A DNA stretch of 24,296 nucleotides, taken from positions 1 through 24,296 of the IMG/VR virus record IMGVR_UViG_3300013093_000272, one strand, 5' to 3'. The notes under the pieces were generated by a model, which worked only from the letters and a program-made list of their open reading frames with translations, was not told the DNA's origin and ran no database searches. Shown piece by piece: positions 1-9,324 of this stretch; positions within the stretch are counted from its first letter, which is position 1, and every line of letters starts with the position of its first letter. A program made the translations under genes and the position numbers. The DNA comes from a virus.

Positions 1-573
1 GTCCATGAATGACCTTTTTGCACCAGAGTCAATTGTATACATGTATTTCCACTTATACAAATCTTCATTTTGATAGATGTTGTTTGTGCCATATGAACCT
101 GGTTCAAAGTATGGTTCATATGTGGAAGGACCACCATTGTTATTCCACAAGCACTTGAAAACTTGGTCATAACGGTTCTTCACATAATATTGATATATCA
201 ACAAACCATTTTCATCTTTTTCTTGTAGATTCAATGTGTCGGAATATGCAGTATAGACTGTGTTTTCTGTCCAGTTGATTCTTTGGATAACAGGACTCAA
301 GTTGTTTGAGCCGATATTTTTTATAGCAAACATGTTCTTGAATACTTTTTTCAGATAAGAAGTTGTTTGCTGCGGTGGGCTTGGAGTTTCAATACCATTT
401 ATAACTGGCCACGAATCTTCTTGACCCAAAAATGCATAAAGGGAACCAACAGAAATTGCTTGAGATAGTTGTGGTCCTTGTGGAATCACCGCAACAGGAA
501 TGTAATACTCAAGTTCTACCTGAGATACTGGTGCATAATATGTAAGTAAATTTTGATTTAGATTATTTGCCAT
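1..573 (-). CDS. 8: gp8-like baseplate wedge subunit (partial, C-terminus outside window)
   Basis: The ATG is at 573 and the frame stays open to base 1, giving 191 residues beginning MANNLNQNLLTYYAPVSQVE. The stretch YDQVFKCLWNNNGGPSTYEP near residue 140 resembles the T4 gp8 family signature (a VYKC...NNGG..ST.EP pattern), followed by YKWKYMYTI. In T4, gp8 is a dimeric wedge protein that joins gp10/gp7 and gp6 in the baseplate. It lies last in the visible baseplate operon, after the gp6-like, 1201-aa and fibre-like genes, which fits the T4 order 6-7-8. No good Shine-Dalgarno is visible; instead TATAAATA sits 4 nt before the ATG. The family call rests on the motif plus synteny. The C-terminal part is not seen, so length cannot be compared. 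Confidence 0.7.
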   Translation of the reverse strand, partial: MANNLNQNLLTYYAPVSQVELEYYIPVAVIPQGPQLSQAISVGSLYAFLGQEDSWPVINGIETPSPPQQTTSYLKKVFKNMFAIKNIGSNNLSPVIQRINWTENTVYTAYSDTLNLQEKDENGLLIYQYYVKNRYDQVFKCLWNNNGGPSTYEPYFEPGSYGTNNIYQNEDLYKWKYMYTIDSGAKRSFMD

Positions 574-577
574 GATT

Positions 578-585
578 TATTTATA
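578..585 (-). promoter_or_regulatory. candidate T4-type late promoter (TATAAATA) before gp8
   Basis: The minus strand reads TATAAATA-AATC-ATG, an exact match to the T4 late promoter octamer. It ends only 4 nt before the gp8 start codon. If used as in T4, with initiation a few bases downstream, the transcript would start at or near the ATG and be leaderless. It could instead be just an AU-rich initiation region. A gp33 coactivator gene in this window makes a late promoter system plausible. Confidence 0.4.
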
Positions 586-587
586 TC

Positions 588-2519
588 TTAATTGCCAACT
601 CTAATTAAAGACCAATTCAATACAAGTGCTTCACCTCTGTTACCTGAAGGACCAGTTGCGCCGTTATATACGTTAACGTCAAAACTACCAACTCTAGTAT
701 TTGCAACACATACTTGATAATTTCCACTACCTGCATTTTGAAAGCTAACAAAAACCATATCATATACGTGTTGTACATAACTGTTATTGACAGTAAATGT
801 TACACCAGTTCCAGAATTTAGTGTCGCATTATTCATTGTAATTTGACCAGAAATACCATTTGCTGTGACTGCGGTAGATTTGCTGCTTAATTGTGTTACA
901 CCAGAGTTTGCAGTAGCAGAACCATACACAAATGTATTTGCAATGACTATGTTTACTGTTTCGGTGTTGGTAACGAAAACGTTATTTGAAAAGGTTACTG
1001 TATTTCCAGAAATTGTTAATGCTGTAACGAGTGCATTAGAACCAATTGGTGTACTAGCAAATACAATGTTTGTGCCCTTGTTTGTATCGGAGAAGTTTTC
1101 TGCGGCAACATACTGCATGTATGCACCACCAACACCAACACCACTACCAAATCCTGTTGTTCCGTAACCATTACCACCATATCTAACCATTACATCACCA
1201 GATTGTAATGCTGACGGTGCTGTGGCAGTGCCTCTCATTGAACGACCATTATATAAAGAATATACACCAGTACCGGCAGAATCGTTTGTTACTTTAGAAC
1301 TAATGCCATCTTTACCTGTAATTTGCAACATTGTTCCGTCTGCAAGTGGTGCTTGAACTGCGCCATTTGCTGAACCAACAATCAACACACCAGCCGAATT
1401 GGCCGGGAAAGTTGAATTGTTCATTGTGATGGAACCAGTCATACTGATACTACCATTCATTGTCATCACTTGAGATGCGACATTGATTGAAAATACAGTA
1501 TTAGCATTTAGGTTGCTTGTTATTGCAACAGAACCATTGAAAACTGTGTTACCGTTGAATGTTGATGTGCCATTGGATGTCAAAGTTCCTATACTCAGTA
1601 CGTTGCCTGTAGTTGTTAGGTTGCCATTGTTAATGGTATTTCCGTTATTGATGGTTCGTCCATTATTGACAAAATTACCATTGAATGTTACCGGTCCTGT
1701 GGCAGTCAAGTTGCCTGTCGTAACCACATTACCTGTGGTTGTCATTGTGCCGTATGTAACAATGTTACTGTTAAAGTTTGTATTTGCGCCGTTGAATGTT
1801 ACATTACCTGGCAAAATAATGTTTGCGGTGTTTTGAACTGCGGTGTTTGCTACACCGAATGCAGCATTGGCTTGTGCATATGCTAGGTTTGCTGTTATTG
1901 ATGGTCCAGTATAAGCAAATGTTTGTTTTGAGCCATCACCATAAACAATATAAGATTGTGTGTTTAGTGACAATCCATTTGCAGAAATCCAGCCAACAAT
2001 ATTGTTTGAATTGGTGCCGCCGAGCATAAACTTCAAATTTGCATTAGTTGTTGCAGTACCAATCAATAAATTTCCTTGATAACTCGCAAGACCTGTGGTT
2101 GCATTTGCTCCTTGAACATACAAATAAGCATCATATGAATTGAATGCTGTATAACCTGTATTATTTCCCGTTACTTGTGAGTTATTGATACCAAAATCTG
2201 CAAAATAATTATAATTTGCTTGTGTTGCTTGGTCGGCCGACAAGACATAATCTGCCGAACCCATTGAGTTGAAGTTTTGATTATTAACTTGTATAAAAGA
2301 TGGATCAGAACCAGAAAATTGTGCAATAGTATTTGTGAATTGAAGATTATTGTTGCCAACATTCAAGTAACTATTTCTGAAAAGACCTAAAGCCAATGTG
2401 TTGGCAGTCATTTGGAAAGTGGTATCTGTAGGAACATCAACACCCACAAACAAGGTGTTTGCCGTATTGGCATTGATTACAGTGAATACTGGTAGTTGTG
2501 AAATCTTTATTTGTGACAT
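588..2519 (-). CDS. fibre- or spike-like structural protein, Asn/Thr/Gly-rich beta-repeats
   Basis: This 643-aa protein begins MSQIKISQLPVF and has an AGGA ribosome site about 6 nt upstream that overlaps the end of the 1201-aa gene. The opening ~50 residues (a KISQLP...ANTLFVGVD pattern) look like the short N-terminal cap of virion-attached fibre or appendage proteins in aquatic T4-like phages. Residues ~235-340 are a run of near-repeats built on GNVTFNGN, TTTGNV and NNGNTINNGN units, the composition expected of a beta-helical or trimeric shaft. The C-terminal ~110 residues are less repetitive and could form the tip. It lies between the gp7-like and gp8 genes, so a baseplate-attached role is likely. 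Receptor binding is inference only; no catalytic motif is seen. Long plus-strand frames inside it are repeat shadows. Confidence 0.6.
   Translation of the reverse strand: MSQIKISQLPVFTVINANTANTLFVGVDVPTDTTFQMTANTLALGLFRNSYLNVGNNNLQFTNTIAQFSGSDPSFIQVNNQNFNSMGSADYVLSADQATQANYNYFADFGINNSQVTGNNTGYTAFNSYDAYLYVQGANATTGLASYQGNLLIGTATTNANLKFMLGGTNSNNIVGWISANGLSLNTQSYIVYGDGSKQTFAYTGPSITANLAYAQANAAFGVANTAVQNTANIILPGNVTFNGANTNFNSNIVTYGTMTTTGNVVTTGNLTATGPVTFNGNFVNNGRTINNGNTINNGNLTTTGNVLSIGTLTSNGTSTFNGNTVFNGSVAITSNLNANTVFSINVASQVMTMNGSISMTGSITMNNSTFPANSAGVLIVGSANGAVQAPLADGTMLQITGKDGISSKVTNDSAGTGVYSLYNGRSMRGTATAPSALQSGDVMVRYGGNGYGTTGFGSGVGVGGAYMQYVAAENFSDTNKGTNIVFASTPIGSNALVTALTISGNTVTFSNNVFVTNTETVNIVIANTFVYGSATANSGVTQLSSKSTAVTANGISGQITMNNATLNSGTGVTFTVNNSYVQHVYDMVFVSFQNAGSGNYQVCVANTRVGSFDVNVYNGATGPSGNRGEALVLNWSLIRVGN
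1514..1814 (-). repeat. degenerate tandem repeat encoding NGN/TTGN beta-repeats
   Basis: Within the 643-aa gene a short unit encoding (T/S)xNGNxxxNG or TTTGNVxTTGN recurs at irregular spacing. On the plus strand this appears as repeated ttgccattg, ttaccattg and cctgtggt words. Such repeats can recombine to change shaft length. The limits are approximate. Confidence 0.55.
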
Positions 2520-2522
2520 TTT

Positions 2523-5500
2523 TTATCCTATTAGAAGTGCATTTCCTTGTTCGTCTGTCAATACGTTTCCTAGTTCATCAGTCAGTTCAACAAAATATTG
2601 AACTCCTTTTGGTCCAAATATTTGAATGTCTTCATATAGTGAAACCATTGTTCTACTGATAGAAACCAATCCATTTGCGCCAGCAGTCAAAGGACCATTC
2701 AAATCAACAGTACCATAAGAGATTATGTTTCCATTATTATCATAGCTGTAATTATAATCAACAACAGTAACAACTGCACTAACTCCATTTACATAGACTG
2801 AATCACCAACACGAATCACATCTTCCATAGGATATGCTGTGTTGCTATAGAAGCCATTATTTACGATATCATACGAACCGGTTAAGCTTGTTATATTTAG
2901 TGTGTAGTTGTTGCTGTTCAACCAAGTAGAAGTTGCAACATTTGCAAAATAAGTCCACACATTATCTTGTAGTGTGATACTTGTTCCGTCAACACCAGTG
3001 ACCAAAGACACCACGCAATCATCAGGATTGCTGCCATATTCAAAATTGATTGTGGTTGAATTTGCAAAGAATATGTTATGCAAGTTTGCACCATACAAAT
3101 TACCAAACACAATGATATTATTACTTGGATTTGCAGCAGTACCACCAACGATTGTTGCTATTGTGCCAGTATTTGCATAGTGGTCTAGTGGCACACCAGT
3201 CTGTATCGCATCAATAGTTGATAGGTTAAATGAAGCATTGGACTTCATTGCATAACGACCAATAGCCTGCATACCAGATGGATGCAACAAGTTCAACAAT
3301 ACATCACGATACTTGGCAATTTCTTTTTCTAGTGTAATTTCGTATGTGAAGTTGTTATACTTAGTACTTTGCAATACACTGAAAGCACTTGGCCATCCAG
3401 TATTGTCAAGGTATTCACCGTTACCAATAACAAGACCATTCAAGAATGTTGAAGTCGCTTTTGCGTGTCCGTCACCATATGTCATGACACCATTTGCAGA
3501 ATCAAAGCGTGAATCGTCACCCGTATTGATAAATGATGTTGTGTGTATATTTGTGAAGTTTGGAACTAATCTATAGTTTGCACCAATTGCATCAATCTTC
3601 AATGGTAAGTTGAAGTTTGGTTTTGCATCATAGTTGTAAACTCTCAACTGATAAACTGTGTTGCTTGTTGGATAAGCATTTTCCACAACAAAGATTGAAT
3701 CTACTGTTGCTGCATATGTTGCAACGTTGGTGTTTGCACCTTGATAGATTAATTGACCCGCAACTGGCAAATTCAATTGTGATACGTTTGCAACAATCAA
3801 ATCTTGGACTGCCAAAGAAATTTGTGGTGCACCAACATAGTCTGAACCGTTGTCAATGATATTGAAGCTAGTAATTTCACCGATACGGTTCGCAACAGAA
3901 GTAAATTGTGCACCGGAGCCAAGATAACCAGGTGCTGAAAGAATTGCTGAACCCAAATAGAAGTTGGTTGCAACGTTATTTGTTGTTGCATTTGATGTTA
4001 GCAATAGTGTATTTGCATTCACAATAGATTGCACTGTACCAATAACGATGTTTGTGTTGGTTGCAAGAGTTGCACCAACAGTCATTTGTGTCAAGAAGTT
4101 TGTACCATTACCAACAACCACGGTGCTTGTATTACTTACTCTGACATTACCTGTTGCCAATCTATTAACAACAACATCAGGAAGACCATTAAAGTAGCCC
4201 ATACCACCCAAAGGATATGGATTTGCTGTGTTTCCAATAACATAAGGAACATATTGAATGCCTGTTATGGCACCTGTGCTATTGTTACAACTTGTGATGA
4301 TAGCGTTTGCACCAACACCTGTGCCACCCAAGAATAGAATCTGGTCATTGACTTGATAACCTGTACCAGCATTAACAATTTGAACTGGTGCAAGAATACC
4401 TAGATTTGCAAGATTTGATTGACTGAATTCATCTTCAATGTAAAGAGATTCAACACCAACTGTTGGTGCTTGTGTCAAACCACCACCTTGGTTTTCAACA
4501 ATGATAGATGTTATTGGATATGTTGGGAATGATGTAAACGAAAATGCATCAGACATTTTTGTATTTGCATTTGCTGTTGTAAACAAATAGGTATTTGCAT
4601 TAACACCAGAAAGATAACCGTGAATTTGTTGACCAACATTAATTGTTCCAACAACATTGTTCAATTGTAATATGTTGTTACCTGCGCCAACATTTGTGTT
4701 GATGCTTAAAATAGAAGCAGAGAATGTGCTATTTGCTAGACTTGTTCCTTGATAAACACCTTCACCAGTGTAGAACTGACCGTTAGCATATTGAATACGA
4801 ACATTGTTTGTACCTTGACCCTCATATGCCAGCAAGTAACGAACTGCACCAGTATTAACACCAATCAATGGAGCGGTGTTATTAATTGTTCCTCTTGTGT
4901 GTTGCACCAACAACAATACGTTATTGGCAGGATCCATGTTGGTTACTTGACCATTGAATGTGCTGGTTGCGTTTGATGTACCTTGATACACAAACTCATT
5001 GTTTGCAAATTGAATTGGTTGTGGTACAGTTAGGTAGTTACCAGCATTAAAGTGGTAGTTGGTGTTACCAAGTGTGATGTTTTCTTTTAATATCAAACTA
5101 TCAATTGGAATGAATGTTGCATTAGCCAATTGGGTTGTATCAACACCAGCAACCACAGCAATAGGTGCTTGGGGTTGATTGGTACCAACAACGTTTGTGA
5201 ATATAACTTCTGTGTTTGCTGCACCAGGAGTATTATTTGGACTTGAATAATAATATCCGTAGCCACCATTTTGAACAGAAATGGATTGAATAGAACCAAC
5301 GGTTACAGAACCAACTTCAGCAGTTGCACCAGTCGGAGTTAATACGTTTGGATTTAAACCGCCAATAAAAACAACAGGGTCATTGGTGTTGTAATACAAG
5401 CCTCTTGCTTTTGGATTGATTAGAACTTGGCTAATCTGACCAACGATTGTTGCTGTTAGAGTTTCAGCACCAACAGTATTTGCACTTACAATTTGTCCAT

Positions 5501-6128
5501 CCAAGAAATAAACTGGTTGGTTTCTGTTGTCAACAACAGTTACAGTTTCACCAGATTGGAATAGACGTTCAATATTTGAGATAAAAACTTCAGTCTTTTT
5601 TCCATCGTATGTTGCAGCTTCAACGGTAGCAATAGACTTTGAGAAGTTACCAAACATTCTCAAGTTTTGAATGTTCAAGAAGTTTGGATCACTTGTTGCT
5701 AGTTTTAGACTTCTTGGAACATACCACTTACCGCTTGATGGTGAAAAGACAGCATCTTTGGTATAAAAGAAATCAACATCAGTATTGTATAGAAGACGGA
5801 ATAAGAATTGATACGAAGCAGGTGTACCTTTAGATTGATACAACTGTTTTGCAATTTTTAAAACTTTACGTGGGTCTGATAGAATGTCCTGTGGGAAATA
5901 GGACATAAAATCATTGATAAAGTATTGTAAGAATTCTTGTGTGGTTGTATCCACATCCATATCTTGCAAAAGACTTTTAGAATAGTCTAGAACATTGTTT
6001 TGTTGTTCCATCCATTCATAGTATGCCTTCAAAAACAGCGTAAAGTTGGCATAATTTGGGTCCTCACTGATGAACTTTGGTAGTTCGTAAGGAACCAGTA
6101 ACGATTGCTTTTGATTACTCTGTATCAT
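2523..6128 (-). CDS. large virion structural protein, probable gp7-like baseplate wedge component
   Basis: This 1201-aa protein begins MIQSNQKQSLLVPYELPKFI. The N-terminal ~145 residues (AYYEWMEQQ...SKSLLQDMD...YQSKGTPASYQFLFRLLYNT) match a domain I recognise from large structural proteins of T4-like cyanophages and relatives. The rest is beta-rich, with repeated YQGTSxAxSTF modules near residues 380, 457 and, more degenerate, 792. It also has several NxGxGYxxAP-type segments (QNGGYGYYYSSP, NAGTGYQVNDQ, NQGGGLTQAP, DNGSDYVGAP). The position between gp6 and gp8 matches T4 gp7 (1032 aa), the wedge protein that starts wedge assembly. I cannot show sequence homology to T4 gp7 itself, so the gp7 role is inferred from size and synteny. 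The start has no strong Shine-Dalgarno (AAAAGATAAGTAA before ATG). Confidence 0.65.
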   Translation of the reverse strand: MIQSNQKQSLLVPYELPKFISEDPNYANFTLFLKAYYEWMEQQNNVLDYSKSLLQDMDVDTTTQEFLQYFINDFMSYFPQDILSDPRKVLKIAKQLYQSKGTPASYQFLFRLLYNTDVDFFYTKDAVFSPSSGKWYVPRSLKLATSDPNFLNIQNLRMFGNFSKSIATVEAATYDGKKTEVFISNIERLFQSGETVTVVDNRNQPVYFLDGQIVSANTVGAETLTATIVGQISQVLINPKARGLYYNTNDPVVFIGGLNPNVLTPTGATAEVGSVTVGSIQSISVQNGGYGYYYSSPNNTPGAANTEVIFTNVVGTNQPQAPIAVVAGVDTTQLANATFIPIDSLILKENITLGNTNYHFNAGNYLTVPQPIQFANNEFVYQGTSNATSTFNGQVTNMDPANNVLLLVQHTRGTINNTAPLIGVNTGAVRYLLAYEGQGTNNVRIQYANGQFYTGEGVYQGTSLANSTFSASILSINTNVGAGNNILQLNNVVGTINVGQQIHGYLSGVNANTYLFTTANANTKMSDAFSFTSFPTYPITSIIVENQGGGLTQAPTVGVESLYIEDEFSQSNLANLGILAPVQIVNAGTGYQVNDQILFLGGTGVGANAIITSCNNSTGAITGIQYVPYVIGNTANPYPLGGMGYFNGLPDVVVNRLATGNVRVSNTSTVVVGNGTNFLTQMTVGATLATNTNIVIGTVQSIVNANTLLLTSNATTNNVATNFYLGSAILSAPGYLGSGAQFTSVANRIGEITSFNIIDNGSDYVGAPQISLAVQDLIVANVSQLNLPVAGQLIYQGANTNVATYAATVDSIFVVENAYPTSNTVYQLRVYNYDAKPNFNLPLKIDAIGANYRLVPNFTNIHTTSFINTGDDSRFDSANGVMTYGDGHAKATSTFLNGLVIGNGEYLDNTGWPSAFSVLQSTKYNNFTYEITLEKEIAKYRDVLLNLLHPSGMQAIGRYAMKSNASFNLSTIDAIQTGVPLDHYANTGTIATIVGGTAANPSNNIIVFGNLYGANLHNIFFANSTTINFEYGSNPDDCVVSLVTGVDGTSITLQDNVWTYFANVATSTWLNSNNYTLNITSLTGSYDIVNNGFYSNTAYPMEDVIRVGDSVYVNGVSAVVTVVDYNYSYDNNGNIISYGTVDLNGPLTAGANGLVSISRTMVSLYEDIQIFGPKGVQYFVELTDELGNVLTDEQGNALLIG

Positions 6129-6132
6129 TTAC

Positions 6133-8211
6133 TTATCTTTTCGCTGTTACTGTAATATTTACGGCTGTAGGATCAAATGGGTCAATACTAATAATTCTGT
6201 TATATGAAGAAGATATCAATGTTGTTGCTGGTTTCGCAGAGACAGTCAATTCACCCAATGGATTATCAACTTGAACAACATCTAATCCAGTCAATGTAAT
6301 TATCCCATTTGTATAATCAATAGTTCCAGCATTTGGATTGACAACAACCTTACCTGCTGTGTTACTATTGTAATATGTTCTAACTGAGCCATATTGCCCA
6401 GACAAGTTAACAACAAGAGAACCACCTTGACCAGAAGTATCTCCTATTGCAGGAACAACGGTTGCAACTGCTGATGTATAGCCAATACCAGAATTTGCAA
6501 CAACGACACTGGATAATGCACCATTAACGATGGTTGCAAATGCATTTGCACCATAACCATCACCTTGTATTAGAATTGTTGGTGCTTGTTGATAGTTGTA
6601 ACCAGTTGTGACGATTGAAATGGATTGAACGGAACTTGTTGAAGTTGGAACTTCTTCAATGTAAACACCATCAAGTGTCAACTGTGTATTTGCTGGATTG
6701 ATAACTTGAATTGGTGGTGAACTTGAAATACCACTACCATAAACACCTCTTTGCAATGGTGCACCATAGTTTAGTGTATATGTTTGTGTTGTGCCTAGTG
6801 TTGGATAGATTTTCTTTTGTACATTAATAGAGAAGTCAGAACTAATCACAGAAGGATCAAAATCATTAATGTATTGCAACATCAAGTATGAATTGAACGT
6901 TGAATTAAATGTATTCAGATTGTTTGCAGCATAGTTGTAAACTGCACCTTGAAGACCAGTTTGCATTGCAGTTGGTGTCAATGCTGTTTGTGATTGTTGA
7001 TATACCACATTTGCATACACTTGAAGGTATGTATAATCTGGATCAACAATGACAGGTTGAACAGTCAAAACGCTGATTGGTTTGATGACCTGTTCTTTAA
7101 TCAATTGTTTTTGTGTTGCAGTTAAGTCATAGCCACCTGTCGGTTTCATTGAAACAAACACTTGACCGTAAACTGGAGGAATATTTTCTTCACCACCCCA
7201 AACAGATACCGCATCAAATGGAATACCAAGTGTGTTTTGTTGAATTGCTGTGATGTAGTCGTTCTTATTCACAGCACGGCCCTGTGCGGAGAATGCTTTA
7301 GGTGCTTGGAACTTGATAGACTGAATTGATTCTTTGTCTGTACCTTGTGTTGCTGGACTACCACCAGTAGTTGAAACACTTACGCTAGTGTAACTACCAA
7401 TGTTATCCATCAGTACGAAACTGTTTGCAAGACCACCAGCAGAACCGGCAGTAGAAATATATGTTACTACAACAATGTTACCATCGGATAGTTGTTGGCC
7501 TAATACACCATCACCAAAATAAATTTGATAGTTGCCGTCAACTGCTTCCTGCAAGAAATAAACTGGATCGGTTGGTGTTAAAGCCAAATAGTTTGTTGTT
7601 GGATAAAAAACTTGATATGCACTATTAGAAGATGACTGTTGAACTGATACGGTTAGTGTCGTTGTATCAATATTTGCATCAGGTATTTCAAAAATATACT
7701 GTGGGTTTGATGTGGAATCTACTGTAAAGGTATATTTTGCTAATGTTCCCTGTTTTATATTGACACCAGTAAATGTTGCTGTATTGTTTACAACACCAAC
7801 CGTAGAATAATCTGTGGTGACATAATTAAAGTTAACACCATTAACAGATTCTGACATGAAGTTGGTGTATTTTGGAATGCTGAATGTTGTTGTGGTCACA
7901 CCATTGAATGTTAGATTGATTTCAGCAACAGCACCAACAGGAGATTTTGGTACATAGTTCATTAGTTTAGCATGTGATACAACAGAAGAACGTTGTAATG
8001 CAGAATCCAAGAACATTTCGTTTGCAACCATGTTCAAGTAGTATGCATTGTATTGTGTGTTGTATGCAAGAACATCCAATAGAGTAGACAATGCCGAACC
8101 TGAAAAGTTGTAATCCTTAAAGGTATCTTGTGATTGCAAATAGTTTGTGAAGTTTTTCTTGATGTCACTAAAGTCTAAATTAGCAACTTGAATATTTGTA
8201 TTAGATGCCAT
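6133..8211 (-). CDS. 6: gp6-like baseplate wedge protein (baseplate J family)
   Basis: This 692-aa protein has the gp6 N-terminus: DFSDIKKNFTNYLQSQDTFK, then GSALSTLLDVLAYNTQYNAYYLNM and a QRSSVVSHAKLMNYVP segment (residues ~14-90). In T4, gp6 (660 aa) dimerises to knit six wedges into the inner baseplate ring with gp25 and gp53. The central part contains the baseplate-J-like region (GRAVNKNDYITAIQQ around residue 315). An extra beta-repeat segment at ~530-605 (TTGYNYQQAPTILIQGDGYG, NSGIGYTSA) resembles repeats in the downstream 1201-aa protein. The start overlaps the gp25 stop (TAATG) and AGAGGT in the last gp25 codons is the ribosome site, implying coupled translation. Confidence 0.93.
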   Translation of the reverse strand: MASNTNIQVANLDFSDIKKNFTNYLQSQDTFKDYNFSGSALSTLLDVLAYNTQYNAYYLNMVANEMFLDSALQRSSVVSHAKLMNYVPKSPVGAVAEINLTFNGVTTTTFSIPKYTNFMSESVNGVNFNYVTTDYSTVGVVNNTATFTGVNIKQGTLAKYTFTVDSTSNPQYIFEIPDANIDTTTLTVSVQQSSSNSAYQVFYPTTNYLALTPTDPVYFLQEAVDGNYQIYFGDGVLGQQLSDGNIVVVTYISTAGSAGGLANSFVLMDNIGSYTSVSVSTTGGSPATQGTDKESIQSIKFQAPKAFSAQGRAVNKNDYITAIQQNTLGIPFDAVSVWGGEENIPPVYGQVFVSMKPTGGYDLTATQKQLIKEQVIKPISVLTVQPVIVDPDYTYLQVYANVVYQQSQTALTPTAMQTGLQGAVYNYAANNLNTFNSTFNSYLMLQYINDFDPSVISSDFSINVQKKIYPTLGTTQTYTLNYGAPLQRGVYGSGISSSPPIQVINPANTQLTLDGVYIEEVPTSTSSVQSISIVTTGYNYQQAPTILIQGDGYGANAFATIVNGALSSVVVANSGIGYTSAVATVVPAIGDTSGQGGSLVVNLSGQYGSVRTYYNSNTAGKVVVNPNAGTIDYTNGIITLTGLDVVQVDNPLGELTVSAKPATTLISSSYNRIISIDPFDPTAVNITVTAKR

Positions 8212-8603
8212 TATCTGGACCTCTGAAGAATTAGGTTAACTGCTGTAGGTACTGTATTGTTTCCAACATAAAATTGCAACAAGACTGAAAATGTTTCTTG
8301 GTCTGGATTTAATTGCACAACCAATTTATCAATTTGCACCCTAGGTTCATAGTTATCAATCACATTTCTTATTTCAGTTTCCAACATGTTTGCAGTCAAT
8401 TCTGTCGCTGGTTCAAATAGAATTGCATCTATGTTTGAACCTAAGTCAGGCTGGAAAGGTCTTTCATAAAAATTTGTCAACAATAAATTTCTGACTGATG
8501 CGATAACAGCTTGGTCATTATAACGCATAGCAACATCTCCCGTACCTGGAGTGCGGTTGAAGGTTAAATCCAAATCTGCGTAAATCTTAGGTAATGTTGC
8601 CAT
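8211..8603 (-). CDS. 25: gp25-like baseplate wedge subunit
   Basis: This 130-aa protein is about the size of T4 gp25 (132 aa). It has the GPW/gp25 pattern: DLDLTF near residue 10, a VRNLLLTNFYERPFQPDLG block (38-56) and the conserved EPR tripeptide at 86-88 (NYEPRVQI). gp25 sits at the sheath-baseplate interface and helps start sheath polymerisation; type VI secretion TssE is its homologue. There is no Shine-Dalgarno: the leader reads GATAAATA-GAAC-ATG, one of several starts here with an ATAAATA box in place of a ribosome site. It overlaps gp6 by one base. Confidence 0.95.
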   Translation of the reverse strand: MATLPKIYADLDLTFNRTPGTGDVAMRYNDQAVIASVRNLLLTNFYERPFQPDLGSNIDAILFEPATELTANMLETEIRNVIDNYEPRVQIDKLVVQLNPDQETFSVLLQFYVGNNTVPTAVNLILQRSR

Positions 8604-8607
8604 GTTC

Positions 8608-8615
8608 TATTTATC
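8608..8615 (-). promoter_or_regulatory. candidate late promoter (GATAAATA) before gp25
   Basis: The minus strand has GATAAATA, 7 of 8 bases of the T4 late consensus TATAAATA. It lies between the spike gene stop (8620) and the gp25 ATG, 4 nt before the ATG. It would separate gp25-gp6-downstream genes from the hub genes as a second transcription unit. The unusual closeness to the start codon leaves the role open. Confidence 0.35.
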
Positions 8616-8619
8616 GTGC

Positions 8620-9324
8620 TTATGGAACATCTTGAGATGTTGTAGGCAAAGTAACAAGTGCATCCGCACCGGCCTTTGCAATAAATGGGTGAGTGTGAGT
8701 GTTGTATAGTGCACGTAGATATAGAATACTGTCGGTAACTTGACCTGGACCATCCATAACCAATGGTGCATATACTTGAACACCAGCAGTTACGTTGGTC
8801 ACCGCAGTAACGCTACCGCTTGATGAAATGTCACCAGTAACATTCAAGTCACCATTGACCAACACATCGGCTTGAACTTGAACTTGATTCTTTGATGAAA
8901 TGATTGCATTTCCTGTGATAGTAGAGGTCAAATCGCCTGCAACCTGTTGATTTACACTGCCATTTACACTTTCATATACATTTCCATCAACTTGCATGGT
9001 TGCATCACCTTGCACATGCAATACCGAATCACCAACAACGGTGATGTTACATTTGCCCTTGATTAGAACATTGTTATCTTGTGCAATGATTTCATAATTT
9101 GTACCAACAACCTTATGAATCTCTGTGCCATCAGACTGTACCTCTGTAAAAGTACCAGTTCTATGTTGTAGGCGAACTCTTTCAGCACCAGGAGTATCAT
9201 CCATCTCAAACAAGTGACCAGATTCTGTCTGTGTCAATGTATTGTATGGGTATTGTGCTTGATAATCAGACCTAGGTTCAATCCAAGCTACTAACGGTGG
9301 TAATTGTTGTGTGCTGTTGCTCAT
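8620..9324 (-). CDS. gp5-like beta-helix spike protein (C-terminal part of T4 gp5 as a separate gene)
   Basis: This 234-aa protein has residues ~60-175 made of short repeats (GTNYEIIAQDNNVLIKGKCN, VVGDSVLHVQGDATMQVDGN, SVNGSVNQQVAGDLTSTITG) with the octad-like VxGN/VxGD pattern of gp5 and VgrG triple-stranded beta-helix needles. The N-terminus carries an LFEMDDTPGAERVRLQHRTG segment that is typical of the region just before the needle in gp5/VgrG proteins. The C-terminus has NTHTHP, also common in these spikes. The start overlaps the stop of the OB-domain gene by ATGA, so the two products are probably made in a fixed ratio and assemble as one spike. The lysozyme domain that sits between these parts in T4 gp5 is absent here. 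Confidence 0.82.
   Translation of the reverse strand: MSNSTQQLPPLVAWIEPRSDYQAQYPYNTLTQTESGHLFEMDDTPGAERVRLQHRTGTFTEVQSDGTEIHKVVGTNYEIIAQDNNVLIKGKCNITVVGDSVLHVQGDATMQVDGNVYESVNGSVNQQVAGDLTSTITGNAIISSKNQVQVQADVLVNGDLNVTGDISSSGSVTAVTNVTAGVQVYAPLVMDGPGQVTDSILYLRALYNTHTHPFIAKAGADALVTLPTTSQDVP

Noticed and set aside
1483-1836. Plus-strand open frame inside the fibre-like gene
   Set aside because: It is Val/Pro/Leu-rich, the antisense of Asn/Thr/Gly repeats. It has no ribosome site and lies wholly opposite a long, well-supported gene.
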